From an uncultured Prevotellaceae bacterium (GTDB taxonomy: Bacteria > Bacteroidota > Bacteroidia > Bacteroidales > Bacteroidaceae): DNA of 64,000 nucleotides. The notes below the pieces were generated by a model. It did no database searches. It was not told the origin of the DNA and saw only the letters and a program-made list of their open reading frames with translations. The stretch covers positions 26,867 to 90,866 of the forward strand of contig CACZVN010000012.1 in the NCBI GenBank assembly GCA_902784615.1, in the 5' to 3' direction. Made by a program: the position numbers and the translations under genes. The number at the start of each line of letters is the position of its first letter. Position 1 is the stretch's first letter. Of the stretch, positions 33,848-43,386 are shown piece by piece.

Positions 33848-34288
33848 ATGCACGCAGAATTACAACTCGACAATCAGATTTGCTTCCGCCTCTATACGGC
33901 AGCACGACTGGTGACACAGGCCTACACGCCGATGCTGACGGCACTGGGCATCACCTATCCGCAGTACCTCGTGCTGATGGTGCTCTGGGAAAAGGATGAC
34001 CAGCCTGTGAACGACATTGCCCATCGCTTGTTGTTAGAGACAAACACCGTTACCCCCCTGCTCCAGCGCATGGAGAAACTCGGTATTGTCAGCCGCAAAA
34101 AGGGAGAACTGGACAAGCGCCAGCAAATTGTAAGCCTGACGAAAAAAGGCAAGGCACTGGAGGAAGAGGCATTTGCTACGATTCCCTCAGGCTGGGACCA
34201 GCAGTTATCAGCCTGTCCGCTGAAGCAGGAAGACTATCCGCGTCTGGAACAAGAACTGGATTCTATTATTAACACATTAAAAAAATAA
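33848..34288 (+). CDS. MarR-family regulator, OhrR-like
   Basis: 146 residues. It begins LQLDNQICFRLYTAARLVTQ; Cys12 is in the position of the redox-sensing Cys of OhrR. The winged helix follows: DIAHRLLLETNTVTPLLQRMEKLG and SRKKGELDKRQQIVSLTKKG. With the peroxidase upstream and ATCGYnnRCGAT dyads at the promoter, it is likely an organic-peroxide repressor that controls its own operon. Confidence 0.9.
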   Translation: MHAELQLDNQICFRLYTAARLVTQAYTPMLTALGITYPQYLVLMVLWEKDDQPVNDIAHRLLLETNTVTPLLQRMEKLGIVSRKKGELDKRQQIVSLTKKGKALEEEAFATIPSGWDQQLSACPLKQEDYPRLEQELDSIINTLKK

Positions 34289-34291
34289 GGT

Positions 34292-34477
34292 ATGGCACAT
34301 CTATGTGAAAATTGCAAATTGCGAGCTAATTACGACAAGAACCCTAAGTCGATCATGGGACGTTTCTGGCGTTGGCACATCAACTTCTGTCCGGGCTGGA
34401 AAGCCTACTTCACCTCTCTCCCTGCTGATCAGCAGCAGGCACTACGCGAAAAATATCAGTTTACAAAATATCAATAA
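34292..34477 (+). CDS. Small Cys-containing protein of unknown function
   Basis: 61 residues starting MAHLCENCKLRANYDKNPKS and continuing GRFWRWHINFCPGWKAYF. CxxC plus a third Cys, basic and aromatic. Such short proteins occur in Bacteroidales; I know no function. It follows the regulator by 3 bp, so it is in the peroxide operon. The stretch 34478-34635 has no clear gene, only a 9-codon frame and a possible protein remnant (WGAKEFYHDEDCVCYKL) in frame with the patatin gene. Confidence 0.7.
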   Translation: MAHLCENCKLRANYDKNPKSIMGRFWRWHINFCPGWKAYFTSLPADQQQALREKYQFTKYQ

Positions 34478-34635
34478 CCCTTTAAAACAATACAATTATG
34501 GATATCGTACCCGTAGAAGAATAATGCCTTTCCATCCTTTGACGTTGTTCGACCGCGGGGCGATGCAGACAACGCTGGGGTGCAAAAGAGTTTTACCACG
34601 ATGAGGATTGTGTGTGTTACAAACTGGATATTAAA

Positions 34636-35487
34636 ATGACAAAGGACGTTGCATTAGTATTGTCGAGCGGTGGTGCGAGAGGTCTTGCCCATATCGGTGC
34701 CATTGAGGAACTGGAGGCGCATGGCTTTCGCATCACCTCTATTGCAGGTTGTTCGATGGGCGCACTTATCGGAGGCGTCTTTGCGGCAGGGAAACTGAAA
34801 GAATTCCGCGAGTGGATGAAGACCGTTGACCGTAGGAAGATGCTAGAGTTGACGGACTTCTCATTGAGTATTAATCATATCGCTAAAGGGTCGCGCATCC
34901 TCGAGGCCATCATGGAGTTTGTGCCTGATATGCCTATTGAAGACCTGCCGATACCCTATTGCGCTGTAGCTACCGACCTGAAAGCCGGGCGTGAGGTCGT
35001 GTTCAACAAGGGCAGCCTCTTCGATGCCATCCGAGCCAGCATCTCTCTTCCGTCGTTCTATGAGCCTGTGCATCGTGACGGTATGATACTCATTGACGGT
35101 GGCGTGACAAACCCCATACCGCTGAACCGTGTGGCACGGCATGAGGGTGATATCCTGGTTGGTGTTGATGTGAGTGGACATGACTACCAAAAACAGTCAG
35201 AAATTCATCAAGAACTGGCAGAAAAGCGCAAGCGCAGCACTTCCTTGTCGCAGCAGATACTCAATAAACTGATACCCGACAACATCGAGTTCAATTACTA
35301 CACCATGCTCTCGCGAGTCAGTTCGCTGATGATTCGCCAGAACTCCATCCTCATGGCCCAACTGATGAAACCTGACGTCCTTGTTGACATCCAAATGAGT
35401 CGGTACGGCGGCTTTGACTACGACAAATCAGAAAAGCTCATCGCTATTGGTCGCCAAAAGACATTACAGGCTCTCAGTAAATTATAA
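34636..35487 (+). CDS. Patatin-like phospholipase (RssA-type)
   Basis: 283 residues. The oxyanion-type GGARG is in LSSGGARGLAHIG, the nucleophile in GCSMGALIGG (GxSxG), and the catalytic Asp in LIDGGVTNPIPL (DGG). Cytoplasmic serine esterase/phospholipase A of the RssA/YchK group. I chose the ATG at 34636 (MTKDVALVL) because upstream in-frame codons look unrelated. ZIP transporter follows 9 bp later. Confidence 0.92.
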   Translation: MTKDVALVLSSGGARGLAHIGAIEELEAHGFRITSIAGCSMGALIGGVFAAGKLKEFREWMKTVDRRKMLELTDFSLSINHIAKGSRILEAIMEFVPDMPIEDLPIPYCAVATDLKAGREVVFNKGSLFDAIRASISLPSFYEPVHRDGMILIDGGVTNPIPLNRVARHEGDILVGVDVSGHDYQKQSEIHQELAEKRKRSTSLSQQILNKLIPDNIEFNYYTMLSRVSSLMIRQNSILMAQLMKPDVLVDIQMSRYGGFDYDKSEKLIAIGRQKTLQALSKL

Positions 35488-35496
35488 TTTCGCAGT

Positions 35497-36276
35497 ATGA
35501 TAACATTAATCACAGGACTATTGATTCCTCTACTGGGCACGATGCTTGGCTCTGCCTTCGTGTTCTTTATGAAGGACGAGATGTCTATGCGTTTGCAAAA
35601 AACATTGCTTGGCTTTGCATCAGGCGTGATGGTAGCGGCATCGGTATGGTCGCTGCTGATTCCATCGATGGAGATGGTATCAGATAACGGGCGGTGGGCT
35701 GTTTTTCCTGCTGTCGTGGGGTTCCTATTGGGTATGGGTTTCCTGCTGATGATTGACGAGCTGACACCTCACCTGCATATCGGAACCGACAAGCCCGAGG
35801 GTCCTCGTTCCCGTTTGTCGCGAACTGCTATGCTGGCATTGGCTGTCACCATCCACAACCTGCCTGAGGGTATGGCTGTGGGTGTAGTCTTTGCTGGAGC
35901 AGAGAACGGTGCTGCAGGACTGTCGCTGGCCAGCGCCCTGGCTGTCAGTATTGGTATCGCCATTCAGAATGTGCCTGAGGGAGCCATTATCTCCATGCCC
36001 ATGCGGGCGGCAGGCAATTCCAAGTGGAAGTCATTTGTCATTGGCTCATTGAGCGGAGCCGTGGAACCCCTCGGCGCGTTGGCAGTAGTGCTGTTGGCCT
36101 CGTTCATGACACCCGTTCTGCCCTACATGCTGGCCTTTGCTGCAGGTGCCATGTTCTACGTCGTTGTCGAGGAACTGATACCAGAAGCCAACGAGGGCGA
36201 ACACTCCAATCTCAGCACCATCGGTTTTGCCATCGGCTTCGTTCTCATGATGGTGCTTGATGTAATATTAGGTTAG
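35497..36276 (+). CDS. ZIP-family divalent metal transporter
   Basis: 259 residues, eight membrane helices. The metal-binding helix motifs TIHNLPEGMAVGVVFAG (helix IV) and QNVPEGAIISMPM (helix V), plus FYVVVEELIPEANEG, are diagnostic of ZupT-like GufA-type transporters. Imports Zn2+ or similar metals. Confidence 0.94.
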   Translation: MITLITGLLIPLLGTMLGSAFVFFMKDEMSMRLQKTLLGFASGVMVAASVWSLLIPSMEMVSDNGRWAVFPAVVGFLLGMGFLLMIDELTPHLHIGTDKPEGPRSRLSRTAMLALAVTIHNLPEGMAVGVVFAGAENGAAGLSLASALAVSIGIAIQNVPEGAIISMPMRAAGNSKWKSFVIGSLSGAVEPLGALAVVLLASFMTPVLPYMLAFAAGAMFYVVVEELIPEANEGEHSNLSTIGFAIGFVLMMVLDVILG

Positions 36277-36298
36277 TTTCAAGGTGAATTGGCAAGCC

Positions 36299-36316
36299 AA
36301 GCGGCAAAGCCGAGCG
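36299..36316. repeat. Dispersed repeat AAGCGGCAAAGCCGAGCG, intergenic copy
   Basis: Exact reverse-complement match to 14563-14580 inside the LytTR gene. Lies directly before the duplicated HU-pepD module. Confidence 0.7.
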
Positions 36317-36334
36317 AAAGATTAAACATTAAGA

Positions 36335-36667
36335 ATGAAATACCAACTGAAGAAAGAGACCAAGCCGATGCTCTCCACGTTTGGCAAGTACAAGGCCGTA
36401 ACGCGTCATCAACAGACCGTCGAGACGGAGCAATTGATTGAAGAGGTATGCGCGAACGAACCTTATAGTAAGGGCACCGTCGAGGCTGTGGCGTGGAAGC
36501 TCGCCAAGGTGCTGATGAAACTGGAGATTGAGAGCGACAAGGTGGACGCTCCCGAGGACTTCAAGCCCAGCAAGCATATCAAGGGTGTCCGTCTCCACTT
36601 CCTCCCCGAGAGTGCCAAGGGCAGCCCCGAGCTCTACAAAAAGATCAAGTTCGAGAAAGAGGTGTAA
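36335..36667 (+). CDS. HU-like DNA-binding protein, copy 1
   Basis: 110 residues: MKYQLKKETKP, the helix TVETEQLIEEVCANEPYSKG, then VEAVAWKLAKVLMKL and PSKHIKGVRLHFLPES. This is the Bacteroidales variant of the HU fold. The middle (after KLAKV) seems shorter than usual; family members carry a G-F-turn beta-arm between these parts, so the arm may be lost. Nearly identical to the copy at 54118-54438. No signal peptide; acts on DNA if functional. Confidence 0.72.
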   Translation: MKYQLKKETKPMLSTFGKYKAVTRHQQTVETEQLIEEVCANEPYSKGTVEAVAWKLAKVLMKLEIESDKVDAPEDFKPSKHIKGVRLHFLPESAKGSPELYKKIKFEKEV

Positions 36668-36707
36668 TCTCCTAATTTATCGCAACAAATTCAAAATAAA
36701 AACAAAT

Positions 36708-37226
36708 ATGAAAGAACAGATGATAACTACAGAGCGAGTCTTCGGTATCTTCAGTGAACTGAACAAGATACCGCGTCCATCACATCACGAAGAGAGGGTA
36801 GCAGACTATCTGTGCCATTTCGCAGAACGCCTGAATCTGGCGTATGAGCGCGACAAGGAGAACTGCGTGGTGATCCGTAAGCCAGCCAGCAAGGGGTATG
36901 AAGGACACGAGCCCATTGTGCTGCTTAACCACATGGATATGGTGTGTGTGGGCATGAGTGACCCACTCAACGATCCTATTGAGGCCTACGTTGAGGACGG
37001 GTGGATGAAGGCTCGTGGCACATCGCTCGGAGCCGATAACGGCATAGGGTTGTCGATGGCACTGGCGGTACTCGAAGCAGGATTCTTTGTGCAGCATTAT
37101 CCTGGCATTCAGATTGCCAGTATCGGCCCTCGTATCGTTGAACCTCACTCAACAAGTGAACGTGTCGATCTTTCAACCATAGAAGATATCTGGAAAGTTC
37201 TTATAGAGTTATTAAAGCGATTATAA
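36708..37226 (+). pseudogene. pepD: Aminoacyl-histidine dipeptidase (PepD), internally deleted copy 1
   Basis: 172 residues versus about 480 in intact PepD. The N-terminal part is good (RPSHHEERVADYLCHFAERL, IVLLNHMDMVC with a Zn ligand His, GADNGIGLSMALAVLEAG). It then jumps to the C-terminal end (FFVQHYPGIQIASIGPRIVE, HSTSERVDLSTIEDIW). The lid and half the Zn site are missing, so it cannot be active. A second, shorter remnant lies at 54479. It converges with the fructokinase gene (11-bp gap). Confidence 0.82.
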
Positions 37227-37237
37227 AATCTTCCAGT

Positions 37238-38119
37238 TTACTTTTTCAGGTTCTCTGGTACGACGGGCATTGCGCCATTCTGGGTGCAGACGAAGGCACT
37301 TACCTGAACAGCCGTTTTATGGGCTTCCTGTACGGGTTTGCCGTTGATGATACAAGCGCAGAAAGAACCAGTAAAAGAGTCGCCCGCTCCAACGGTATCA
37401 GCCACCTCCACCTTCGGGGTGTCCTGGAAGGAGGTCAGACCGTCGTCAGTGAAAACATACGAGCCATTTGTGCCACAGGTCAGCACAAGCATCTTCAGGT
37501 GATAGTCCTGCACGATCTTCTCACAGGTCTGGCGCATGTCCAGTCCGTCGTAGCCAAACATACGATTCACCACCACCAGTTCCTCATCGTTAATCTTCAG
37601 GATGTTGCAGATGCAGAAAGAGTCTTCGAGAATCTCCTTCGAATAGAACTGCTGGCGCAGGTTGATGTCGCAGATGCGCAGACAGTCCTTGGGGGTGGCA
37701 TCCAAGAACTTACGGATACTCTCACGCGAGACGACATTGCGCTGTGCCAATGAGCCGAAGCAGACGGCACGGGCGTTCTTGGCGATCTCCTCCATCTCTG
37801 CGTTGAAGGGGATGTTATCCCATGCCACATTCTCTTTGATGTCATACGTCGGGATACCGTCACCCGTCAGGGTCACCTGTACCGTACCCGTTGGATAAGG
37901 CACGCGTGGCATCAGGTAGTTCAGGTTATGCTCCTTCAATGCCTCAATGGTCTCCTCGGCCAGAGCGTCCTCACCCAGTGCACTGATGGCGATGGTATTG
38001 TCACTGCCTAAGAATTGTCCGGCGTGATAAGCGAAGTTGGCAGGAGCACCACCTAATTTCTTTCCTTCGGGAAGTACATCCCACAATGCCTCTCCGAGGC
38101 CTACGATATATCTTTTCAT
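37238..38119 (-). CDS. PfkB-family fructokinase
   Basis: 293 residues. LGEALWDVLPEGKKLGGAPANFAYHAGQFLG at the start, GDGIPTYDI, NLRQQFY, and the PfkB signature VADTVGAGDSFTGSFCA with the catalytic Asp near the C-terminus. Phosphorylates fructose released by the GH32 enzymes. In an operon with the MFS transporter and GH32. Confidence 0.93.
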   Translation of the reverse strand: MKRYIVGLGEALWDVLPEGKKLGGAPANFAYHAGQFLGSDNTIAISALGEDALAEETIEALKEHNLNYLMPRVPYPTGTVQVTLTGDGIPTYDIKENVAWDNIPFNAEMEEIAKNARAVCFGSLAQRNVVSRESIRKFLDATPKDCLRICDINLRQQFYSKEILEDSFCICNILKINDEELVVVNRMFGYDGLDMRQTCEKIVQDYHLKMLVLTCGTNGSYVFTDDGLTSFQDTPKVEVADTVGAGDSFTGSFCACIINGKPVQEAHKTAVQVSAFVCTQNGAMPVVPENLKK

Positions 38120-38130
38120 ATTGCTTTTAG

Positions 38131-39285
38131 TTATTTGACGTTTTTAATGTAAGTGAACAAGTAGAGGACGCCGACGGCCATGACGATGACGGCACCAGCC
38201 TGTCCGATGGCATCACTGGCGAAGCCCATGAGCAACGGGAAGATGGTTCCGCCGAAAAGACCCATGATCATCAGACCGCTCACTTCGTTCTGTTTCTCGG
38301 GCATCGAGGTAAGGGCTTGGGCAAAACAGATGGAGAAGATGTTCGAGTTACCGTAGCCCACGAGGGCGATAGCGGTGTAGAGCATCCATTTCTCCGTGCC
38401 GATGAAGAGTCCGCACATCGAGAGGGCCATCATCACAACGCTGATGATGAAGAATGTACGATTAGGCAGCACGCGGAGGAAGAACGACCCCGTCAGACAG
38501 CCGATGGTACGGAAGATGAAGTAGAGACTTGTAGCGAAAGCTGCATCATTCAGTGTCATCCCCAAGCGCTCCATCAGGATCTTCGGCGCCGTGGTGTTGG
38601 TACCCACGTCAATGCCCACATGACACATGATACCGAAGAACGACAGCAACACGATCGGCGTGCCTAGAAGTTTCAGGCACTCGGTGAAAGTAGAGACCTT
38701 ACCCTCTATCCGCTCTTCCTCAATCGGTGTGACAGCCAACAGAGCTGCGGCGAGGATGCCCACCACGAAGTAGATGGCAAAGAGTACGCGCCAGTCGTAG
38801 CCGAATGAGGGAATCACCTGTGTGGCGCCCCACATGGCGAGGTACGGTGCCAGGAATGAGGCAATAGCCTTGATGAACTGTCCGAAGGTCAGTGTGGAGG
38901 CGAGGTTTCCACCACCCATCACCGTCGATACCAACGGGTTGAGCGAGGTTTGCATCAGGGCGTTACCAATACCCAACAGCGAGAAGGCACAGAGCATGAT
39001 GCCGAAGTTCTCGCCGAAGAGAGGCAGCAGCAGCGACACGATGGTCACCACGAGCGAGAGGAGTACGGTGTTCTTACGTCCGATCTTGTTCATCAGCATA
39101 CCCGTAGGCACACTGAAGATCAGAAACCAGAAGAACACGAGCGAGGGGAAGATGTTGGCTGTCGAATCGTTCAGCGCGAGGTCTTCTTTCACGTAGTTGG
39201 ATGCAATGCCCACCAGATCCACGAAGCCCATGCAGAAGAAGCAGAGCATCACAGGAATGAGGGCGAGTTTGTTGACTTTACTCAT
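38131..39285 (-). CDS. MFS sugar transporter (fructose/FucP-type)
   Basis: 384 residues, twelve membrane segments, with the MFS signature GMLMNKIGRKNTVLLSL between helices 2 and 3. It begins MSKVNKLALIPVMLCFFCMG. The position between GH32 and fructokinase makes fructose the probable substrate, imported across the inner membrane. Overlaps neither neighbour; gaps are about 11 and 19 bp. Confidence 0.9.
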   Translation of the reverse strand: MSKVNKLALIPVMLCFFCMGFVDLVGIASNYVKEDLALNDSTANIFPSLVFFWFLIFSVPTGMLMNKIGRKNTVLLSLVVTIVSLLLPLFGENFGIMLCAFSLLGIGNALMQTSLNPLVSTVMGGGNLASTLTFGQFIKAIASFLAPYLAMWGATQVIPSFGYDWRVLFAIYFVVGILAAALLAVTPIEEERIEGKVSTFTECLKLLGTPIVLLSFFGIMCHVGIDVGTNTTAPKILMERLGMTLNDAAFATSLYFIFRTIGCLTGSFFLRVLPNRTFFIISVVMMALSMCGLFIGTEKWMLYTAIALVGYGNSNIFSICFAQALTSMPEKQNEVSGLMIMGLFGGTIFPLLMGFASDAIGQAGAVIVMAVGVLYLFTYIKNVK

Positions 39286-39304
39286 AGTTTTATTTGACTA
39301 TTTA

Positions 39305-41032
39305 CTATTTGACTATTTCATAGATCGTGGCTTTACCGCCTTTGATTTTCAGTGAGCTGTAGGGCTCACTGGGGAATACCAGATTCGTCATGGCCATCTT
39401 GCCATCGCTATCGAAAGCCTCGATGCTGCTGTGGTCGATGAAGATACGGAGCTGTTTGATCTCTCCATAGGTAGGAGCTGTCGTCTCAATGGGGAATGCC
39501 TCGCTGAAGCTGGCATAGCTACGGGTGCGGTCCATGCTGAAGGTCTGTTTGGCGGCATCGTACTTCATGACGATCTGCTCTCCCAGAGAGTTTGCGAGCA
39601 CGATCTCCGTAGAGCCTTTCACATCGACCACGATCTCACAGGTCTTGGGCAGTTTGTTCGTCACCTTCCCTCGCAGTGCCATCAACTCCTTCGAGGGCGT
39701 CACACCACAATAGGTCTGTCCGTTGTGCTCGAAAAGATCCAGGTCACGGGGAACGCTGTTGGCAGAGCGGAACTGCTTGGTGGGTACCTGGTTGGCATAT
39801 TGCCAGTTCGACATCCATGCCAGGGCGATCTTACGGCCTTCTGGTGCATTGTCGAAGGTGACGGTGGCATAGTGGTCCTTGCCATAGTCCATCCAACGGG
39901 TATCCCTGTGTTCACAGGTAAACTTATGACCATCGAACTCTCCGATGAAATACTGTGTGGCACTGCCGCCAAAGGGTCCGCCAGGGTTGATGTTGCAGAT
40001 GAGCATCCACTTCTGCTTGTCGGTACCACGAACAGGCAGTTTCATCAGATCGGGACACTCCCACACACCATCATGACAACCGTATTCATCGACGTTCTGA
40101 GAGATCACTTCCACTGAGCGACCAAAACTGCTCTCATACGTCCAGTCCTTCAGATTGTCAGAAGAGTAGATGCGCATCTCCTGTCCGACGGCCAGGATGA
40201 GGTTCCACTTCTGGATGTCCGGATTCCAGAAAGCCTTGGGATCACGGAAGTCTTCCTCTGTGCTCACCAAAACGGGGTTACCAGTGTATTTCTCGAAGGT
40301 CATGCCATTATCCTTTGAGATAGCCATTGACTGCGTCTGACACTTGCCTGCTGAGGTGTAGAAGGCCACCACCTGATCATTTTTCTGATCCACGACGCAC
40401 GAACCACTGAAGATGGTGCCCAAGGCATCGGCTTCGATGGCAGCAGGATGATGCTCCCAATGGATCAGGTCTTTCGAGGTGCTGTGTCCCCACGTCATGT
40501 TCTCCCACATCGAGCCATAAGGGTTCCATTGGTAATAGAGATGATAGACACCATCCTTATAGAACATGCCGTTGGGATCGTTCATCCAGCCATAGGCAGG
40601 GGTGTGATGGTATTGGGGACGGAACTTCTCGCAATTCGTTGTATCAAACTCATCGCTTTGTTTCATATCCTTCCAACAGATAAAGTCCTTCATGGCACCC
40701 GTAAATCTGCGGTCGCCATAGAAGGTGATGTCCAGCAACAGTTCCTTAGCGTCGAAACGCTTGATGTCCAGGGGGACATAGTAATCTACCTTATCTACTG
40801 CCAAGCGGACATTCAGCGACTGCACCTCTTTATTATTAGCGAGCACGCGGATGTTGGCATTGTCTTCGCGCTCCTGGACAGGCAGTAACAGATAGTGATT
40901 CTTGACTTCCACACGTTGCATGGCGTGACTCTTTCCCAGCACCTGAGGCTTTTGTTGTGCTGAGGCTCCTGTGATTGTCAGTAGCAGGGCGGCTACCATT
41001 GTTGTCAGTACTTTTTTCATCTTGTTATTCAT
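39305..41032 (-). CDS. GH32 glycosidase (fructanase/invertase), periplasmic
   Basis: From ATG 41032 (MNNKMKKVLTTMVAALLLTI, signal peptide, no lipobox) about 575 residues. GH32 signatures in order: YGWMNDPNGMFYKDGVYHLY (nucleophile Asp), TIFSGSCVVD, FRDPKAFW (RDP) and VWECPDLM (EC, acid/base Glu). A C-terminal beta-sandwich follows (IFIDHSSIEAFDSDG). Releases fructose from oligosaccharides in the periplasm. A minus-strand -7 TATCTTTG lies at 41058-41065. Confidence 0.93.
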   Translation of the reverse strand: MNNKMKKVLTTMVAALLLTITGASAQQKPQVLGKSHAMQRVEVKNHYLLLPVQEREDNANIRVLANNKEVQSLNVRLAVDKVDYYVPLDIKRFDAKELLLDITFYGDRRFTGAMKDFICWKDMKQSDEFDTTNCEKFRPQYHHTPAYGWMNDPNGMFYKDGVYHLYYQWNPYGSMWENMTWGHSTSKDLIHWEHHPAAIEADALGTIFSGSCVVDQKNDQVVAFYTSAGKCQTQSMAISKDNGMTFEKYTGNPVLVSTEEDFRDPKAFWNPDIQKWNLILAVGQEMRIYSSDNLKDWTYESSFGRSVEVISQNVDEYGCHDGVWECPDLMKLPVRGTDKQKWMLICNINPGGPFGGSATQYFIGEFDGHKFTCEHRDTRWMDYGKDHYATVTFDNAPEGRKIALAWMSNWQYANQVPTKQFRSANSVPRDLDLFEHNGQTYCGVTPSKELMALRGKVTNKLPKTCEIVVDVKGSTEIVLANSLGEQIVMKYDAAKQTFSMDRTRSYASFSEAFPIETTAPTYGEIKQLRIFIDHSSIEAFDSDGKMAMTNLVFPSEPYSSLKIKGGKATIYEIVK

Positions 41033-41114
41033 TAATTGCGTGATTAAATCTGCTGCAAAGATACGGCATAAGCCCCACTCCGACAATAATAATTGTTTCA
41101 ATTACTAAAAAAAA

Positions 41115-41149
41115 TCGTTCATTGTAACATTTTTACTATCAATGAACGA
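41115..41149. promoter_or_regulatory. Fructan-locus operator copy 1 (10-bp arms) between GH32 and the hybrid regulator
   Basis: TCGTTCATTG (41115-41124) and CAATGAACGA (41140-41149) are perfect inverted arms with TAACATTTTTACTAT between. Followed by the regulator promoter TATCTTTG at 41168-41175. The same ~32-bp sequence recurs, in part inverted, at 43387 and 51530. Confidence 0.75.
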
Positions 41150-41194
41150 ATATTAAAAACAATTTTGTATCTTTGCACTCAAAACCATATAAGT

Positions 41195-43378
41195 ATGAGA
41201 CCATTTCTAAAAATTAAAGCTATTCTACTAATAGGGCTTGTAGTATTGCTGACAGCTTGTACCGGCTCCCGTCCCAAATATGTTATCGGTGTTTCACAAT
41301 GTTCGGAGGACATCTGGCGCGACAAGTTAAACAACGAGTTAAAGATTGGCACATATTTTTATGATGACGTGGAACTCCGTTTCGCCTCTGCCGATGATAG
41401 TGACGAGAAACAGATTGAACAGATTAATCAGTTTATCACAGATGGCATCAATCTGCTGATTGTGGCTCCCAACCAAGTGGCAACTGTCTCACCGGCTATT
41501 GACAAAGCCTTCGATCAAGGCATCCCTGTGATTGTCTTTGACCGTAAAACCAACTCCCAGAAATTCACTGCCTATATCGGAGCCGACAACTTCGATATGG
41601 GACGACTGATGGGTGAGTATATCGCTACAAAACTCAACGGCAAAGGACGTGTATTGGAGATTATGGGTTTGAAAGGCTCATCTTCTGCCATTGAACGCCA
41701 CAACGGTTTTGAGAGTGCGCTGAAAGCCTATCCAAATATCACTTTGGTTGCTTCTCTTCAAGGCGACTGGACAGAAGAAAGTGCTGTCAAAGCCATCAAG
41801 GACTATCAGGGTGATCTGACTAACATTGACTTCGTATTTGGTCAGAACGACCGTATGGCTATCGGTGCAAGGAAGGCCCTCCTGTCTCTTGACTCCTGTC
41901 TCCTGACTCCTAAATTCTGTGGTATTGACGGTTTGCCTGGCGAAGGAAGCGGCATTGATTGTGTGAGAGATTCCCTCCTCGATGCGTCATACATCTATCC
42001 GACCCATGGCGATGAAGTATTACAACTGGCCATGAATATCCTTGAAGGGAAGCCATATCAGAAGGATAATCCTTTGATGGCAGCCCTTGTAACAAAAGAC
42101 AATGCCAACGTATTGTTGATGCAGAATGAGGAAATGGTGCGTCAAGGAAACTATCTCAACCAATTACATGAGCGTTCAGATGCCTATTTAAAACTACTTG
42201 GCTATCAGCAGATAGTGCTGGTACTGGCCATTGCATTTATCTTCCTGCTGTTGGTATTGATAATTATCATCTATCGTTACCATCTCCAGAAAGCCCGTAT
42301 TGCTGAGGAACGTAACAAGATGGAGCGTGAACAGTTAGACTTCTATACTCAGGTAAGTCACGAACTTCGAACCCCCTTGACACTCATTGAGGGACCATTG
42401 TCACAGTTGGCAGAGACCAAGGATCTTCAGCAGGCAGGAGCCGAGGCATCAGGACTCTTTGCCATCATCCAGCGCAATACCCACCAACTGACACAACTTA
42501 TCAACAAGATGCTAACCGTGCAGGCTACTGGCAGTATCGATGACCTAAATGCAAGCCATCAAGAATCGGCTTTAATAGAGTCTACAACAAAAACTACCGA
42601 GGCTGAGCAATCCCTCACTGATAGTCTGTCAACGGTGCTGATTGTTGACGACAATGCCGATATACGTGCCTATCTCCGTACCATCCTTCAAGACAAATAC
42701 CAAGTCAATGAAGCTGCCAATGGTCAGCAAGGACTTGCTATCGCGAACGAAATTGTGCCAGATCTGATTGTTTCCGATGTGATGATGCCTGTGATGAATG
42801 GTCTGGAGTTCTGCCAGCGTATCAAAAGCGGTACAGCCACCAGCCACATTCCGGTCATCCTGCTTACGGCTCGTGCCCTTAGTCAGCATCAGATAGAAGG
42901 CTATGAGAGCGGAGCCGATGCTTATATCACCAAACCATTCTCTGCCGATTTACTGCTCGCCCGTATCGGTAATCTCCTGAAGAGCCGTTTTGTACTGAAG
43001 ACTCTGTTTGTCCAGGAGCACAATAAAGATCATGAGAAAGCGAGCAATACACCTCAGACAATCATAAAAGAAGACGCTTTCCTTCTTAAGTTCCACGATT
43101 ACATAGAAAAGAACTTATCCGACAGCGACCTCAGTGTCGAGACTGTTGGTGCAGAACTAGGGCTCTCACGTGTACAATTATATAGAAAGATGAAAGCCCT
43201 CACAGGACAGTCGCCAGTGGAATTGCTGCGCACTGCCCGTCTGCAGAAAGGCCGTGAACTACTTCAGTCCACCGACAAGAACGTTTCGGAGATTGCTTAT
43301 GAGGTTGGCTTTACCGCCCCCTCATATTTCACAAAATGCTTTAAGGACGAATTCGGCGTCAGCCCTTCAGATCTTTAA
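41195..43378 (+). CDS. Hybrid two-component regulator of the fructan locus (periplasmic-binding-protein sensor, AraC output)
   Basis: 727 residues from ATG 41195. Lipobox-like signal, then a type-I periplasmic binding domain (YVIGVSQCSEDIWRDKLN, PVIVFDRKTNSQKFTAYIGA, FGQNDRMAIGARKALL) to about residue 330. A membrane helix (VLVLAIAFIFLLLVLIIII) follows. Next are a phosphoacceptor helix (QVSHELRTPLTLIEGPL) and then, after only about 60 linker residues, a receiver domain (TVLIVDDNADIRAYL, VSDVMMPVMNG). An AraC domain (LGLSRVQLYRKMKALTGQSP) closes it. No HATPase domain is visible. A CTCCTGTCTC-type dispersed repeat encodes LLSLDSCLLTPKFCG. Similar in layout to the B. thetaiotaomicron fructose sensor BT1754. 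Confidence 0.9.
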   Translation: MRPFLKIKAILLIGLVVLLTACTGSRPKYVIGVSQCSEDIWRDKLNNELKIGTYFYDDVELRFASADDSDEKQIEQINQFITDGINLLIVAPNQVATVSPAIDKAFDQGIPVIVFDRKTNSQKFTAYIGADNFDMGRLMGEYIATKLNGKGRVLEIMGLKGSSSAIERHNGFESALKAYPNITLVASLQGDWTEESAVKAIKDYQGDLTNIDFVFGQNDRMAIGARKALLSLDSCLLTPKFCGIDGLPGEGSGIDCVRDSLLDASYIYPTHGDEVLQLAMNILEGKPYQKDNPLMAALVTKDNANVLLMQNEEMVRQGNYLNQLHERSDAYLKLLGYQQIVLVLAIAFIFLLLVLIIIIYRYHLQKARIAEERNKMEREQLDFYTQVSHELRTPLTLIEGPLSQLAETKDLQQAGAEASGLFAIIQRNTHQLTQLINKMLTVQATGSIDDLNASHQESALIESTTKTTEAEQSLTDSLSTVLIVDDNADIRAYLRTILQDKYQVNEAANGQQGLAIANEIVPDLIVSDVMMPVMNGLEFCQRIKSGTATSHIPVILLTARALSQHQIEGYESGADAYITKPFSADLLLARIGNLLKSRFVLKTLFVQEHNKDHEKASNTPQTIIKEDAFLLKFHDYIEKNLSDSDLSVETVGAELGLSRVQLYRKMKALTGQSPVELLRTARLQKGRELLQSTDKNVSEIAYEVGFTAPSYFTKCFKDEFGVSPSDL
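41879..41911. repeat. CTCCTGTCTCCTGACTCCT-type repeat inside the hybrid regulator
   Basis: Tandem (CTCCTGTCTC/TTGACTCC) dispersed repeat of the kind found between Bacteroidales genes, in frame in the sensor domain. Confidence 0.55.
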
Positions 43379-43386
43379 GTTTGCAA

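Noticed and set aside
36335-37226. A whole functional HU-pepD operon
   Set aside because: pepD lacks most of its metal site and the HU-like protein seems to lack its beta-arm. I report pepD as decayed.
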